From contig JAFQUA010000038.1 of the NCBI GenBank assembly GCA_017408725.1, positions 1-51,504 on the forward strand: 51,504 bases of DNA, in the 5' to 3' direction. The notes under the pieces were generated by a model. The model was not told the DNA's origin, did not search any database, and saw only the letters and a list, made by a program, of their open reading frames with translations. The position numbers were made by a program, and so were the translations under genes. This DNA is from Oscillospiraceae bacterium. Lineage in GTDB: Bacteria; Bacillota_A; Clostridia; Oscillospirales; Oscillospiraceae. How positions within the stretch are numbered: position 1 is the first letter of the stretch; every line of letters starts with the position of its first letter. Shown one piece after another: positions 24,604-33,649 of this stretch.

Positions 24604-27600
24604 ATGCTGCACCTTTTGCTGGGTACGGATTGGGTAACGGTAAGAGAAGAAATCCTGAAACAGATCTCTCAGGATGTTCATGCCTGTAAAGATGGTCGTG
24701 TTCTGATGGTCCCCGAACTGATCAGCCACGATATGGAGCGCAGGCTTTGCGACGCTGCTGGGGACACTGCCAGCCGTTATGCCGAAGTTTTGTCCTTCAC
24801 AAGACTCACCCGCAGAGTTTCGGAATATACCGGCCATCCTGCCCAAAGCTGCATGGATAATGGTGGTCGTGTGGTTGCCATGGCAGCAGCTGCAAGACAG
24901 CTCCACAGCCGCTTGAAAGCATATGCTTCGGTGGAGACAAAGCCAGAGTTTTTAAGTTCGTTGGTGGATGCAGTGGACGAGTTTAAACGCTGTGGCATTA
25001 CTGCCCGGGATTTGGCATCGGCTGCGGAACAGGCGGAGGGCAGCTTCGCACAGAAGTTGGAGGAGCTTTCCTTGCTGCTGGAAAGCTATGATGGTCTGTG
25101 CGCCCATGGAAAACGAGATCCCCGTGATTTGATGAATTGGCTGCTGGAAGAACTGGAAGACAGCGATTTCGGCGAGAATCATGTGTTTTACATTGACGGA
25201 TTTCCGGATTTTACCCGCCAACATTTGGCGATTCTGGAGCATTTGATCCGGGTATCACCTTCTGTTACGGTGGGACTCAACTGCGATCGCGCAGGCTCGG
25301 AGCTTATGGCCTTTGAAAAGGCTGGTGACACGGCTTCCCAGATCATCCGCTGTGCCCATCATGCCGGTGTGGAAGTGGACATTCAGTTTGTAGAGCCGGA
25401 AAAGACCGCGCTGGAATCGGTGTACAAGGGGTTGCTGCAAGGCAGCTTGACGCCCCTTTCCGCACCCGGAAAGCTTGCGGCTTTTTGCGCGGATTCTGCC
25501 TTTACTGAGGTGCAGACAGTGGCGGACCGAATTCTGGAGTTGGTGCGATCCGGATGCCGGTATCGGGATATCAGTGTTGTTTGCACGGATATGGCGGTTT
25601 ATAAGAGCCTTATCAGTTTGCAGTTTCACCGCTGCGGAATTCCGGTTTATGAATCCGGTACAGAAGATGTTCTCAGTAAAAGTGTGATCGCTACGGTGCT
25701 GTCCGCATTGGATGCGGCCCTTGGTGGTTTTGAGACCGGGGATGTTTTGCGCTACTTAAGGTCTGTGATTTCTCCGGTTTCTCAGGAAACCTGCGATCGG
25801 CTGGAAAACTATGCGATCATGTGGGGAATTGGGGGCAATCGCTGGCTGACAGATTGGGAAAACCATCCCGAAGGCTTGGAAGGTATGTGGTCAGACTTTG
25901 CTAAGCAGCAGCTTGAGGAGCTGAATGCCACAAGGCAGAAGGTGATGGAACCGCTGAACCGGCTGCGGGAGCGGATGCGTGGCGCGGACAAGCTTTCCGG
26001 GCAGGTAGAGGCTCTGTATGCGTTTTTGGAAGAGATTGGCTTTGCGAAGCGGCTAAGCGTTCTGGCAAGAGAAATGGACGATGCCGGCGACAACCGCAGC
26101 GCCCAGATTTTGAACCAGCTGTGGGAAATCCTTTTGACAGCACTGGAGCAAATGCATGATGTACTGGGCCAGACGGTTTGGGACAACGATGCTTTTGTTC
26201 GTCTGTTTACCCTGCTGCTGGGGCAGTATGATGTGGGCACCATCCCGCCGGTTCTGGATGCGGTGATGGTGGGTCCGGTCAGTGCCATGCGCTGTCAGCA
26301 GGAAAAGCACCTGTTTGTGCTGGGAGCGGAGGAAGGGAAGCTGCCGGGTTACGACGGCTCTACAGGAATCCTCAGCGATCAGGAACGGGTGACCTTGCGG
26401 GATATGGGCGTTCCGCTGACCGGCGGCGCTATGGAAGGACTGCAGGCGGAATTTGCGGAAGTTTACGGCGTATTCTGCGGAGCCCGTGAAACAATCACGG
26501 TATCCTGCCCCGGCGGGCAACCCTCTTATGTTTACCGAAGGATCGCGCAAATGGCAGGCGGAGAGACTCCAATCCCTGCCGTTTTGGGCGCAGCCATGGT
26601 GAAGCCTGCGGAGGCGGGATCTTATTTTGCTGCCGCGAAAGCAGAAAATGCAGCGATTGCTCTGGGATTGGAGCATTGGTATGAAGAAACGCTGCGAAAA
26701 GCGGCCTTTGAACTGGGGGCTATCCAAAAGGAAAATGTCCGTGGACTCTACGGTGATACACTGCAGCTTTCGGCATCGCAGGTAGACAGCCAGGCCCAGT
26801 GCCGATTGGCGTATTTTATGAAGTACGGCATGCGGGCAAAGGAGCGGAAGGAAGCCACCATCGATCCGGCGGAGTTTGGTACCTATGTCCATGCCGTTCT
26901 GGAAGATACCGCCAAGACCGTTATGGAACGGGGCGGCTTCCATAAGGTGTCTCTGGAAGAGACCATGGAAATCGCCCTTCGATATTCTGATGCGTATATG
27001 CGCGAGCGTTTTGCTCAGATCGATTCTTTGCGTGTTTCCTATCTGTTCCGTCGAAACCGCAGAGAACTGGAAATGGTGGTTGCGGAGCTTTGGCAGGAAT
27101 TGAAGGAATCCGCATTTTTGCCTGCGGCCTTTGAGCTTGGTTTTGGCAAAGAGGAGGCAATGCCTGCCATCGTGATCCCGTCGGATCAAATGAATGCGGT
27201 TTTGCGGGGCTTTGTGGACCGGGTGGACATCTGGCAGGAAAATGGACGGCAATATTTTCGGGTCGTGGATTATAAGACCGGAAAGAAGTCTTTTGATTAC
27301 TGCGATGTTTTTAACGGTGTGGGATTGCAAATGCTGCTGTACCTGTTTGCTTTGGAGCAGGGCGGAGAAGATATTGTGGGCGAGCACGCAATTGCTGCAG
27401 GTGTACAGTATTTCCCGGCAAGAGCGCCCATCGTCGCAGCGGACAGCAAGCTTACCGAGGAGGAAGCGGAGCTTGCCCGCCGTAAAGAGTGGAAGCGGAA
27501 AGGTCTGCTTTTAAAGGATGAGGATGTTTTGCAGGCCATGGACCCGCAAAACACCGGCAGGCTTAGCTGCACCCGGAAAAAGGACGGGAGCATATCCGGC

Positions 27601-27858
27601 GATCTGGCGGATCGGCAGCAGCTGAAAATGCTGGAAAAGCACATAATGCGGACCCTGAGTGAGATGGTCGCGGACATTGCGGGGGGAAAGGTGGATGCAA
27701 ACCCCTATACCCGCGGTACGGCCCACAATCCCTGCACCTATTGTCCTTACGGTGCGGTGTGCCATAAAAATGAAGTGTCCGGCCGCCGGAATTATCAGAC
27801 GATGACGGCTGACCGCTTCTGGGAAGAGATCGGGAAGGAGGAGAACCATGGCAGATAA
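24604..27858 (+). CDS. addB: ATP-dependent helicase/nuclease subunit B
   Basis: 1084 residues. With AddA it forms the double-strand-break resection complex that works like RecBCD and loads RecA. The C-terminal RecB-type nuclease is visible: EFGTYVHAVLED, then VVDYKTGKKSFD. Four cysteines form the iron-sulfur cluster clamp, one in SQAQCRLAYF and three in NPCTYCPYGAVCHK near the end. The N-terminal helicase-like part has no clear Walker A, as expected for AddB of many Firmicutes. It overlaps the first 11 bases of addA. Confidence 0.93.
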   Translation: MLHLLLGTDWVTVREEILKQISQDVHACKDGRVLMVPELISHDMERRLCDAAGDTASRYAEVLSFTRLTRRVSEYTGHPAQSCMDNGGRVVAMAAAARQLHSRLKAYASVETKPEFLSSLVDAVDEFKRCGITARDLASAAEQAEGSFAQKLEELSLLLESYDGLCAHGKRDPRDLMNWLLEELEDSDFGENHVFYIDGFPDFTRQHLAILEHLIRVSPSVTVGLNCDRAGSELMAFEKAGDTASQIIRCAHHAGVEVDIQFVEPEKTALESVYKGLLQGSLTPLSAPGKLAAFCADSAFTEVQTVADRILELVRSGCRYRDISVVCTDMAVYKSLISLQFHRCGIPVYESGTEDVLSKSVIATVLSALDAALGGFETGDVLRYLRSVISPVSQETCDRLENYAIMWGIGGNRWLTDWENHPEGLEGMWSDFAKQQLEELNATRQKVMEPLNRLRERMRGADKLSGQVEALYAFLEEIGFAKRLSVLAREMDDAGDNRSAQILNQLWEILLTALEQMHDVLGQTVWDNDAFVRLFTLLLGQYDVGTIPPVLDAVMVGPVSAMRCQQEKHLFVLGAEEGKLPGYDGSTGILSDQERVTLRDMGVPLTGGAMEGLQAEFAEVYGVFCGARETITVSCPGGQPSYVYRRIAQMAGGETPIPAVLGAAMVKPAEAGSYFAAAKAENAAIALGLEHWYEETLRKAAFELGAIQKENVRGLYGDTLQLSASQVDSQAQCRLAYFMKYGMRAKERKEATIDPAEFGTYVHAVLEDTAKTVMERGGFHKVSLEETMEIALRYSDAYMRERFAQIDSLRVSYLFRRNRRELEMVVAELWQELKESAFLPAAFELGFGKEEAMPAIVIPSDQMNAVLRGFVDRVDIWQENGRQYFRVVDYKTGKKSFDYCDVFNGVGLQMLLYLFALEQGGEDIVGEHAIAAGVQYFPARAPIVAADSKLTEEEAELARRKEWKRKGLLLKDEDVLQAMDPQNTGRLSCTRKKDGSISGDLADRQQLKMLEKHIMRTLSEMVADIAGGKVDANPYTRGTAHNPCTYCPYGAVCHKNEVSGRRNYQTMTADRFWEEIGKEENHGR

Positions 27859-30800
27859 ACTGACGCCTCAGCAGGAAATGGCAGTTACAAACAGAGGCGG
27901 TAAGCTGCTGGTTTCGGCAGCGGCCGGCTCCGGAAAAACCAAGGTGCTGGTGGATCGCCTGCTTTCTTATCTTCTGGACCCGGTGGATCCTGCGAATCTT
28001 GACGACTTTCTGATCATTACTTATACAAAGGCAGCGGCATCGGAACTGCGTGGAAAAATAGCGGCGAAGCTGACGGAGCAAATTGCGTTGCATCCGGAGA
28101 ACAGACATTTGCAGCGGCAGATGCAGCGGCTGTATCTGGCGAAAATATCCACAGTTCACGCATTTTGCGGTGATCTGCTGCGGGAATATGCGTACCGGCT
28201 GGATCTGAGTGCGGATTTTCGAGTAGCGGATGAAAATGAATGCCGGGAACTGCGGGAAAATGCTATGGCCCGGACTCTGGAGAAGGCCTATGAAGACATG
28301 GATTCCAATCCGGATTTCCGTACATTTCTGGATACCCAGGGGTTGGGCAGGGATGACCGGCTGGTTCCGGATATTCTGATGAAGGTGTATGACAGCGCCC
28401 GGTGCCATCTGTCGCCGGAAATCTGGCTTGACCGGTGTGTCCGCAATGCGGATGTGTCGGATCTTACGGATGCGGGACAGACCATATGGGGACAGTTTTT
28501 GATGCTGGATCTGTTCCGGTATCTTGACCTGCAGATCGGCGCAATGGAGAACTGCGCCAACAAAGCAAAGGTAGCCGGGGGAATGGAAAAACCCGCAGAG
28601 CTGCTCAGCGCTACGGTGCAGCAACTGAAAACGCTTCGTGAAAGCAAAACATGGGATGAAATATACCAAAATCAGCATATCGACTATGGACGCCTGACAT
28701 TTTCTAAAAAATGCAGTGATCTTGACCTTGCGGAGCGGATCAAGGCCGTGCGTGAAGCCTGCAAGAAGGGGTTGGAGAAAAAACTCAGAAGCTTTGCTTC
28801 CGACAGTGCCGGTGTTTTTGCGGATATGCAGCAGCGCGCTGCCGCTGCCAGAGGCATGACAGAGTTGGTGCGAAGCTTTCAGCAGGAATATGACCGGCTG
28901 AAGCAGATTCGGCGGGTATTGGACTTTTCCGATCTGGAACACCGGACTTTGGATCTGCTGCTGGGCATTCGCAGAGAGCATACGACGGCTCTAGCGGCAG
29001 AGATCGGCAGCCGTTTTCGGGAGATCATGGTGGACGAGTATCAGGACTCCAACGCGGTGCAGGATGCTATTTTCTCTGCCCTTACGGAAAAGCGGCAGAA
29101 TTGCTTCATGGTGGGCGATGTAAAGCAGTCTATTTACCAGTTCCGGCTTGCGGATCCCGGTATTTTCCTTGGAAAGTACAATGCCTACGCATTTGCGGAA
29201 GACGCACAGCCGGGAGTAGGTCGGAAGGTGCTGCTTTCCGCCAATTTCCGCTCCGGTGGAGCGGTGCTGGCGGCGGCAAACGATATTTTTGCCCAGTGCA
29301 TGTCCCCCGAGGTGGGAGGACTTTATTATGGACCGGAGGAAGCTCTTCGGGAGGGAATCCCCCATGTGCCGCTGGGAGAACCGGAGGTGGAGCTTTTAGC
29401 GCTTCCGGTGGAGGAAAGCACCTATGATGAAGAACCCGCGATGGTTGCCCAGCGGGTAGCGGAGCTTCTGGACGGCAGTCATTTTGTCCGTCAAGGGGAT
29501 GCGCTTCGTGCGATCCGGCCTGAGGATATCGCGATTCTGCTCCGATCTCCGGGCAGTGTGGGTATGCACTATATCCGCGCGCTGGAGGCCTACGGTATCC
29601 GCTGCGTCAGCGGCGGTGGCGAGGATCTGCTGCAAACGAAGGAGATCGGCGTGTTGCGTTCCATATTGCAGGTGATCTGCAATCCGCGGCAGGATATCCC
29701 GCTGGTTGCAGCCCTTTCCAGTCCAGTGTTTGGCTTTGCGGCGGACGATCTGGCATCGATCCGGAGCGGGCACAAACGGGGCTGTGTATTTGACGCGCTG
29801 AAGAAAAGCGAAAGCGAGAAAACCGTCCGCTTTTTAGAACAGCTGAAGAAGTGGCGCAAGGCAGCCGGTATGCTGACAGTTGCGCAGCTGATCGAGCAGA
29901 TCCTTCTTTCCACCGGAATGGAAGGAATTTACGCAGCGATGCCCGGCGGTGAACTGCGGCGGGAGAATTTGCAGGGCTTCTATATGCTTGCGGTGGAATT
30001 CGAATCTGCCGGTCGGCGGGATCTGATGCAATTTCTGGATTATCTGGATGCCATGGAGGTCAAGGGGCTGATCGCTGCCGGAGAGCAGACGGCTGCCGGC
30101 GCGATAACTTTGATGAGTATCCACAAATCCAAAGGTCTGGAATTCCCGGTGGTTTTTGTTTGCGGTCTTTCCCGGGAGTTCAACCGGGAGAGCATCCGGG
30201 CACAGGTGCTCTGTGATAAAACGCTTGGCTTGGGCCTGACGGCCTTTGATGAGGAAAAGCGGGTCAGATATCCCACGATTGCCAAGCGGGCAATCGCGGT
30301 CAAAACCACTGCGGACAGCCTTTCCGAGGAAATGCGGGTGCTGTATGTGGCGCTGACCAGAGCGAGAGACCGCCTTGTCATGACCTACTCCTCGGGAAAT
30401 CTGGAAAGCGAGATCAGGAATCTCGCTCTAAGGATGGACATGGGGAGTGACAGGCTGTTGACGCAGGATGTGGTTTGCCCCGGTCAATGGGTTCTGCAGT
30501 CCGCTCTGCGCCGAACGGAAGCTGGTGAACTTTTTGCAGTGGGCGAGAAACCGGAGAGAACAAGGGTTTCTGAGATCCCGTGGAAGATCCGCCTTGTGCG
30601 CCCTGAAAAGCAATCGTGCGCTGCTGCTTCTGATGACGAAACGGTACAGTTGCCGGAAACCGTCCTGCAGCGGATACAGCAGGGACTTTCCTTCCGGTAT
30701 GGCCATGAAGCCGCGGTCAGTGCGCCCTCCAAGCAAACGGCTACGCAGCGCAAGGGTCGGGAAAAGGATGCGGAAGCGGCAGAAAATACCCAAGAACCGA

Positions 30801-31363
30801 AGGGTATTTTCAGAAGCTGGCGGCGTCCCAGCTTTGTGGAAACGCAAGAAGATGCGGTTGCCTACGGAAATGCGATGCACGCGTGTATGCAGCATATCCG
30901 CTACAGCGCTTGTGAGGATGCGCTTGCTGTAAAGCAGGAGATAGAACGGCTGGCATCCCGGCAGTGGCTCACTCGCCAGCAGGCGGATATGGTCAATGCG
31001 GAGCATATCGCCCGCTTTTTCAGTACAGAGCTTGGACAAAGATTGCGTGTCAGCGAAAATGTTCTGCGGGAGTTTAAATTCTCCATTCTGGATGACGGCG
31101 AGAATTTTGACCCCGCGCTCATGGGAGAAAAGATCCTTTTACAGGGTGTTGTGGACTGCGCACTGATCGAAGAAGACGGCATTACGGTTTTGGATTTCAA
31201 AACGGATACTGTAAGAGAAGAAAACTTGCCCGAAAAAGTGCTTCATTACCGGCCGCAGGTTTTGGCGTATGCAGATGCGCTGCAGCGGATCTACCGCAAG
31301 CCGATAAAACAAGCTTACCTCTATTTCTTCCAGATAGACCGGTTTGTCGCGGTAACGGAATAA
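27848..31363 (+). CDS. addA: ATP-dependent helicase/nuclease subunit A
   Basis: 1171 residues. UvrD-like SF1A helicase with a C-terminal nuclease. The Walker A motif AAAGSGKTKVLVDR is at about 24-37. Further motifs are FLIITYTKAAASELRGK, MVDEYQDSNAVQD (Walker B), GDVKQSIYQFR and VALTRARDRLV. The C-terminal catalytic segment is VLDFKTDTVREENL. It is translationally coupled to addB and ends in a shared bidirectional terminator. A partner recombination hotspot (Chi) cannot be named from this window. Confidence 0.95.
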   Translation: MADKLTPQQEMAVTNRGGKLLVSAAAGSGKTKVLVDRLLSYLLDPVDPANLDDFLIITYTKAAASELRGKIAAKLTEQIALHPENRHLQRQMQRLYLAKISTVHAFCGDLLREYAYRLDLSADFRVADENECRELRENAMARTLEKAYEDMDSNPDFRTFLDTQGLGRDDRLVPDILMKVYDSARCHLSPEIWLDRCVRNADVSDLTDAGQTIWGQFLMLDLFRYLDLQIGAMENCANKAKVAGGMEKPAELLSATVQQLKTLRESKTWDEIYQNQHIDYGRLTFSKKCSDLDLAERIKAVREACKKGLEKKLRSFASDSAGVFADMQQRAAAARGMTELVRSFQQEYDRLKQIRRVLDFSDLEHRTLDLLLGIRREHTTALAAEIGSRFREIMVDEYQDSNAVQDAIFSALTEKRQNCFMVGDVKQSIYQFRLADPGIFLGKYNAYAFAEDAQPGVGRKVLLSANFRSGGAVLAAANDIFAQCMSPEVGGLYYGPEEALREGIPHVPLGEPEVELLALPVEESTYDEEPAMVAQRVAELLDGSHFVRQGDALRAIRPEDIAILLRSPGSVGMHYIRALEAYGIRCVSGGGEDLLQTKEIGVLRSILQVICNPRQDIPLVAALSSPVFGFAADDLASIRSGHKRGCVFDALKKSESEKTVRFLEQLKKWRKAAGMLTVAQLIEQILLSTGMEGIYAAMPGGELRRENLQGFYMLAVEFESAGRRDLMQFLDYLDAMEVKGLIAAGEQTAAGAITLMSIHKSKGLEFPVVFVCGLSREFNRESIRAQVLCDKTLGLGLTAFDEEKRVRYPTIAKRAIAVKTTADSLSEEMRVLYVALTRARDRLVMTYSSGNLESEIRNLALRMDMGSDRLLTQDVVCPGQWVLQSALRRTEAGELFAVGEKPERTRVSEIPWKIRLVRPEKQSCAAASDDETVQLPETVLQRIQQGLSFRYGHEAAVSAPSKQTATQRKGREKDAEAAENTQEPKGIFRSWRRPSFVETQEDAVAYGNAMHACMQHIRYSACEDALAVKQEIERLASRQWLTRQQADMVNAEHIARFFSTELGQRLRVSENVLREFKFSILDDGENFDPALMGEKILLQGVVDCALIEEDGITVLDFKTDTVREENLPEKVLHYRPQVLAYADALQRIYRKPIKQAYLYFFQIDRFVAVTE

Positions 31364-31367
31364 GTCA

Positions 31368-31397
31368 AATGGGCACGCTATTAAAGCGTGCCCATTA
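31368..31397. terminator. Bidirectional terminator between addA and the spoVA cluster
   Basis: 12-bp stem AATGGGCACGCT/AGCGTGCCCATT with a 5-base loop, followed by ATCATT. It lies between the two convergent stop codons. Confidence 0.85.
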
Positions 31398-31401
31398 TCA
31401 T

Positions 31402-31572
31402 TCAGCGGGAGCTCTTGTTCTGGTTGTTGCTCTGGTTGTTCTGGTTCTGATTGTTATTCTGGTTGTTGTTCTGGTTCTGGCTGCGGTTGTTCTGATTGTT
31501 CTGATTCTGGTTGTTGTTCTGGTTCTGGTTGTTATTCTGGTTGTTCTGGTACTTGTTCTGCTCGTTGATCAT
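31402..31572 (-). CDS. Asn/Gln-only low-complexity small protein downstream of spoVAE
   Basis: 56 residues from an ATG seven bases after GGAGGAG. After MINEQNKYQ almost every residue is Asn or Gln in irregular NNQ and NQN units, broken by single R and S residues, and it ends NKSSR. The DNA is a run of CAG/CAA/AAC/AAT codons. No signal peptide or membrane segment is visible. It lies 60 bases after spoVAE on the same strand and before the shared terminator, so it is probably read from the spoVA transcript in the forespore. I do not recognise a family; the composition is prion-like and recalls small spore-coat or spore-core proteins only loosely. Confidence 0.7.
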   Translation of the reverse strand: MINEQNKYQNNQNNNQNQNNNQNQNNQNNRSQNQNNNQNNNQNQNNQSNNQNKSSR

Positions 31573-31632
31573 GATAGATCTCCTCCAAATTTGTACTAGC
31601 GGCATTACCGCGAAGCTAGTTTTCCCCGGAAT

Positions 31633-31989
31633 TCAGGATTTATCCTTGTCTTTGAAAATGAGACTTACTATCAGCCCGGAGAGGATCGCCGCGGTGATCC
31701 CTCCGGCAGAAGCCTTCAATCCCCCCAGAAAGATTCCAAGGAAGCCCTTTTCGTCAACTGCTTCCTTGACTCCTTTTGCCAAAATGCTCCCGAAACCGGT
31801 CAGCGGAACGGAAGCACCTGCACCGGCAAATTCTGTAAAAGGTTCATACACACCGACAGCACCTAAAAAAACACCGATCACCACATAGCTGACAAGGATC
31901 CGGGCAGGGGTAAGCTTTGTTTTGTCGATCAAAATTTGTCCGATCTGACACAACGCGCCGCCAATCAAAAATGCTTTGATATAATCCAT
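31633..31989 (-). CDS. spoVAE: Stage V sporulation protein AE (SpoVAEb type)
   Basis: 118 residues with about four transmembrane segments. Part of the inner-membrane SpoVA channel that imports dipicolinic acid into the forespore and releases it at germination. Marker segments are FLIGGALCQIGQILID, YEPFTEFAGAGASVPLTGFG and FLGGLKASAGGI. It starts one base after spoVAD ends. Confidence 0.93.
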   Translation of the reverse strand: MDYIKAFLIGGALCQIGQILIDKTKLTPARILVSYVVIGVFLGAVGVYEPFTEFAGAGASVPLTGFGSILAKGVKEAVDEKGFLGIFLGGLKASAGGITAAILSGLIVSLIFKDKDKS

Positions 31990-31990
31990 A

Positions 31991-33010
31991 TTATTGATTA
32001 CCTCCGATAATGGAAACAGCGTGGCAGACTCCGGGGATGGGCAGCCCCTGCTGGGTCGAGGTGGGAGACAGCAATGCTCCAGTACCGCAGAACAGGATCC
32101 TGCTTAGTTTACCCTTGTTCAGCTTATCCAGAAGATAGCCGCAAAGGGTAATGGCACTGCAGCCGCAGCCAGAACCGCCGGAATGGACATCCTGGGCTAT
32201 CTGGTCGAATACCATTGTGCCGCAATCCGTTAATTTTCCGCCAAGTGACAGACCGTCCCGCCTTGCCAATTCCAGTAGGCTTTCTTTGCCCAATTGTCCC
32301 AGATCTCCCGTGACAATCAAGTCGAAATCCTCGGCTGTCACGCCCAGATCATCAAAATGGGAACGGATGGTATCATATGCTGCGGGGGCCATGGCGGCAC
32401 CCATATTGTTGGCATCCTTGATGCCCAGATCCGTGACTGTGCCAACGGTGCAGCTTTCGATCCGGGGGCCGATGCCCGCAGAGCAAACCAAAGCGGCACC
32501 GGAGCCGGTGACTGTCCACTGGGCTGTGGGAGGCCGCTGCCCGCCGTAGCCAAGAGGAAAGCGGTACTGCCGCTCTGAGGAAGCGAAATGTGACGATGTC
32601 ATGGCTACTACCCGATCAGAAAATCCACCGCTGACGGTCATGGATGCCAGCAGCAAGCTTTCGGCCATTGTAGAGCAGGCTCCGTACAGACCTAAATGGG
32701 GAATGCCGGTATTCCGCAGGGTGAAAGAGGAACCGATGCACTGATTCAGAAGATCGCCGGAGAAAATCATGCCGATCTGCTGCCGGTGCAGACCTGCTTT
32801 TTTCATCAGCGTGTCCAATGCCAGCTTTTGCATTTGCTTTTCTGCCTGCTCCCAGGTTTTTTGACCGAAAAATGTATCCTGGGAGGTAACATCAAAATAA
32901 GTTGCCAGCGGGCCTTCGGATTCTTTTTTGCCGGAAACACTGGCCCAGTGGGTAATCACCGGCATTTCGGGCAGAATAAAGCTGTGTTTGCCCCGTTTGT
33001 TGCTTGCCAT
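31991..33010 (-). CDS. spoVAD: Stage V sporulation protein AD
   Basis: 339 residues. Thiolase-fold protein that binds dipicolinic acid on the outer face of the spore inner membrane. Family segments are GLYGACSTMAESLLLAS, TSSHFASSERQYRFPLGYGGQRPPTAQ interrupted by conserved residues, TGDLGQLG, and SGGSGCGCSAITLCGY. AAGGAAGG precedes the ATG. The usual spoVAC partner is not upstream; it lies at 50855 on the other strand. Confidence 0.95.
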   Translation of the reverse strand: MASNKRGKHSFILPEMPVITHWASVSGKKESEGPLATYFDVTSQDTFFGQKTWEQAEKQMQKLALDTLMKKAGLHRQQIGMIFSGDLLNQCIGSSFTLRNTGIPHLGLYGACSTMAESLLLASMTVSGGFSDRVVAMTSSHFASSERQYRFPLGYGGQRPPTAQWTVTGSGAALVCSAGIGPRIESCTVGTVTDLGIKDANNMGAAMAPAAYDTIRSHFDDLGVTAEDFDLIVTGDLGQLGKESLLELARRDGLSLGGKLTDCGTMVFDQIAQDVHSGGSGCGCSAITLCGYLLDKLNKGKLSRILFCGTGALLSPTSTQQGLPIPGVCHAVSIIGGNQ

Positions 33011-33038
33011 AGCGCATACCTTCCTTGCTCGTTTTGTC

Positions 33039-33069
33039 TATTTTGTGCAAAGTTAAGTGGATTCATTCA
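33039..33069 (-). promoter_or_regulatory. Possible sigma-G promoter of spoVAD
   Basis: On the minus strand TGAATG (33069-33064), 18 bases, CAAAATA (33045-33039), compared with a sigma-G consensus of TGMATA and CATACTA. The match is partial. It fits the known forespore expression of spoVA operons. Confidence 0.35.
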
Positions 33070-33073
33070 GAAC

Positions 33074-33101
33074 TTTACAAAATACGATTCTGTATTATAA
33101 T
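33074..33101 (+). promoter_or_regulatory. Promoter of the GNAT gene
   Basis: TTTACA (33074-33079), 16 bases, TATAAT (33096-33101). Close to and divergent from the possible sigma-G promoter of spoVAD. Confidence 0.6.
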
Positions 33102-33124
33102 AAGCAGGAAAGCAGGTGATAACG

Positions 33125-33610
33125 GTGAAGTACACAATTCGAATCGCACAGGAAGAGGATCTTCCGGAAATTATGCAGATCTATGCCTACGCCCGCAGCT
33201 TTATGGCGGCAAACGGCAATCCCAACCAATGGGGAAAGACCAACCCTCCCCGGGAAACACTGGAAGCGGATATCGCAGGGCAAAAGCTGTATGTTGCCCA
33301 GAATGGGGATGCAATTTGCGGTGTGTTTTTCTTTGCTGTTGCAGAAGACCCGACATACCGCAAGATCTATGACGGTGCGTGGCTCAGTGATACGCCCTAC
33401 GGCACGATCCACCGGATCGCTTCCTGTGGTAGCGGCGGACTCTTTGCGGATTGTGTGGAGTTTTGCTTGCAAAAGTGTAGCCACTTGCGGATCGATACCC
33501 ATGCGGACAACCATATCATGCAGCATGTGATCGAAAAGAACGGATTCCAGCGCCGGGGGATTATTTATATTGCAGACGGAACACCACGAATTGCCTATGA
33601 GAGAGTATAA
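33125..33610 (+). CDS. GNAT-family N-acetyltransferase
   Basis: About 161 residues. An acyl-CoA-dependent transferase of unknown substrate. The N-terminal YTIRIAQEEDLPEIMQIYAYAR and the C-terminal LRIDTHADNHIMQHVIEKNGF are typical of a GNAT subgroup, the latter holding the CoA-binding region. The GTG at 33125 was chosen because GCAGGTGATAACG ahead of it mimics a canonical ribosome site; a GTG nine bases earlier is possible. It is a single gene. Confidence 0.82.
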   Translation: MKYTIRIAQEEDLPEIMQIYAYARSFMAANGNPNQWGKTNPPRETLEADIAGQKLYVAQNGDAICGVFFFAVAEDPTYRKIYDGAWLSDTPYGTIHRIASCGSGGLFADCVEFCLQKCSHLRIDTHADNHIMQHVIEKNGFQRRGIIYIADGTPRIAYERV

Positions 33611-33616
33611 AAATGA

Positions 33617-33649
33617 GCAGCCAATCCTTGGATTGGCTGCTTATTTTTG
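33617..33649. terminator. Bidirectional terminator between GNAT and NlpC/P60 genes
   Basis: GCAGCCAATCC/GGATTGGCTGC stem followed by TTATTTTTG on the plus strand and TCATTTTTA on the minus strand. Confidence 0.88.

Noticed and set aside
31440..31560. CRISPR-like repeats
   Set aside because: The repetition is codon-level Asn/Gln low complexity without regular spacers.
31369..31599. Plus-strand Val/Leu-rich frame opposite the Asn/Gln gene
   Set aside because: It is the complement of the repeat codons and spans the terminator. The minus-strand reading has the better ribosome site and operon position, though both are low complexity.
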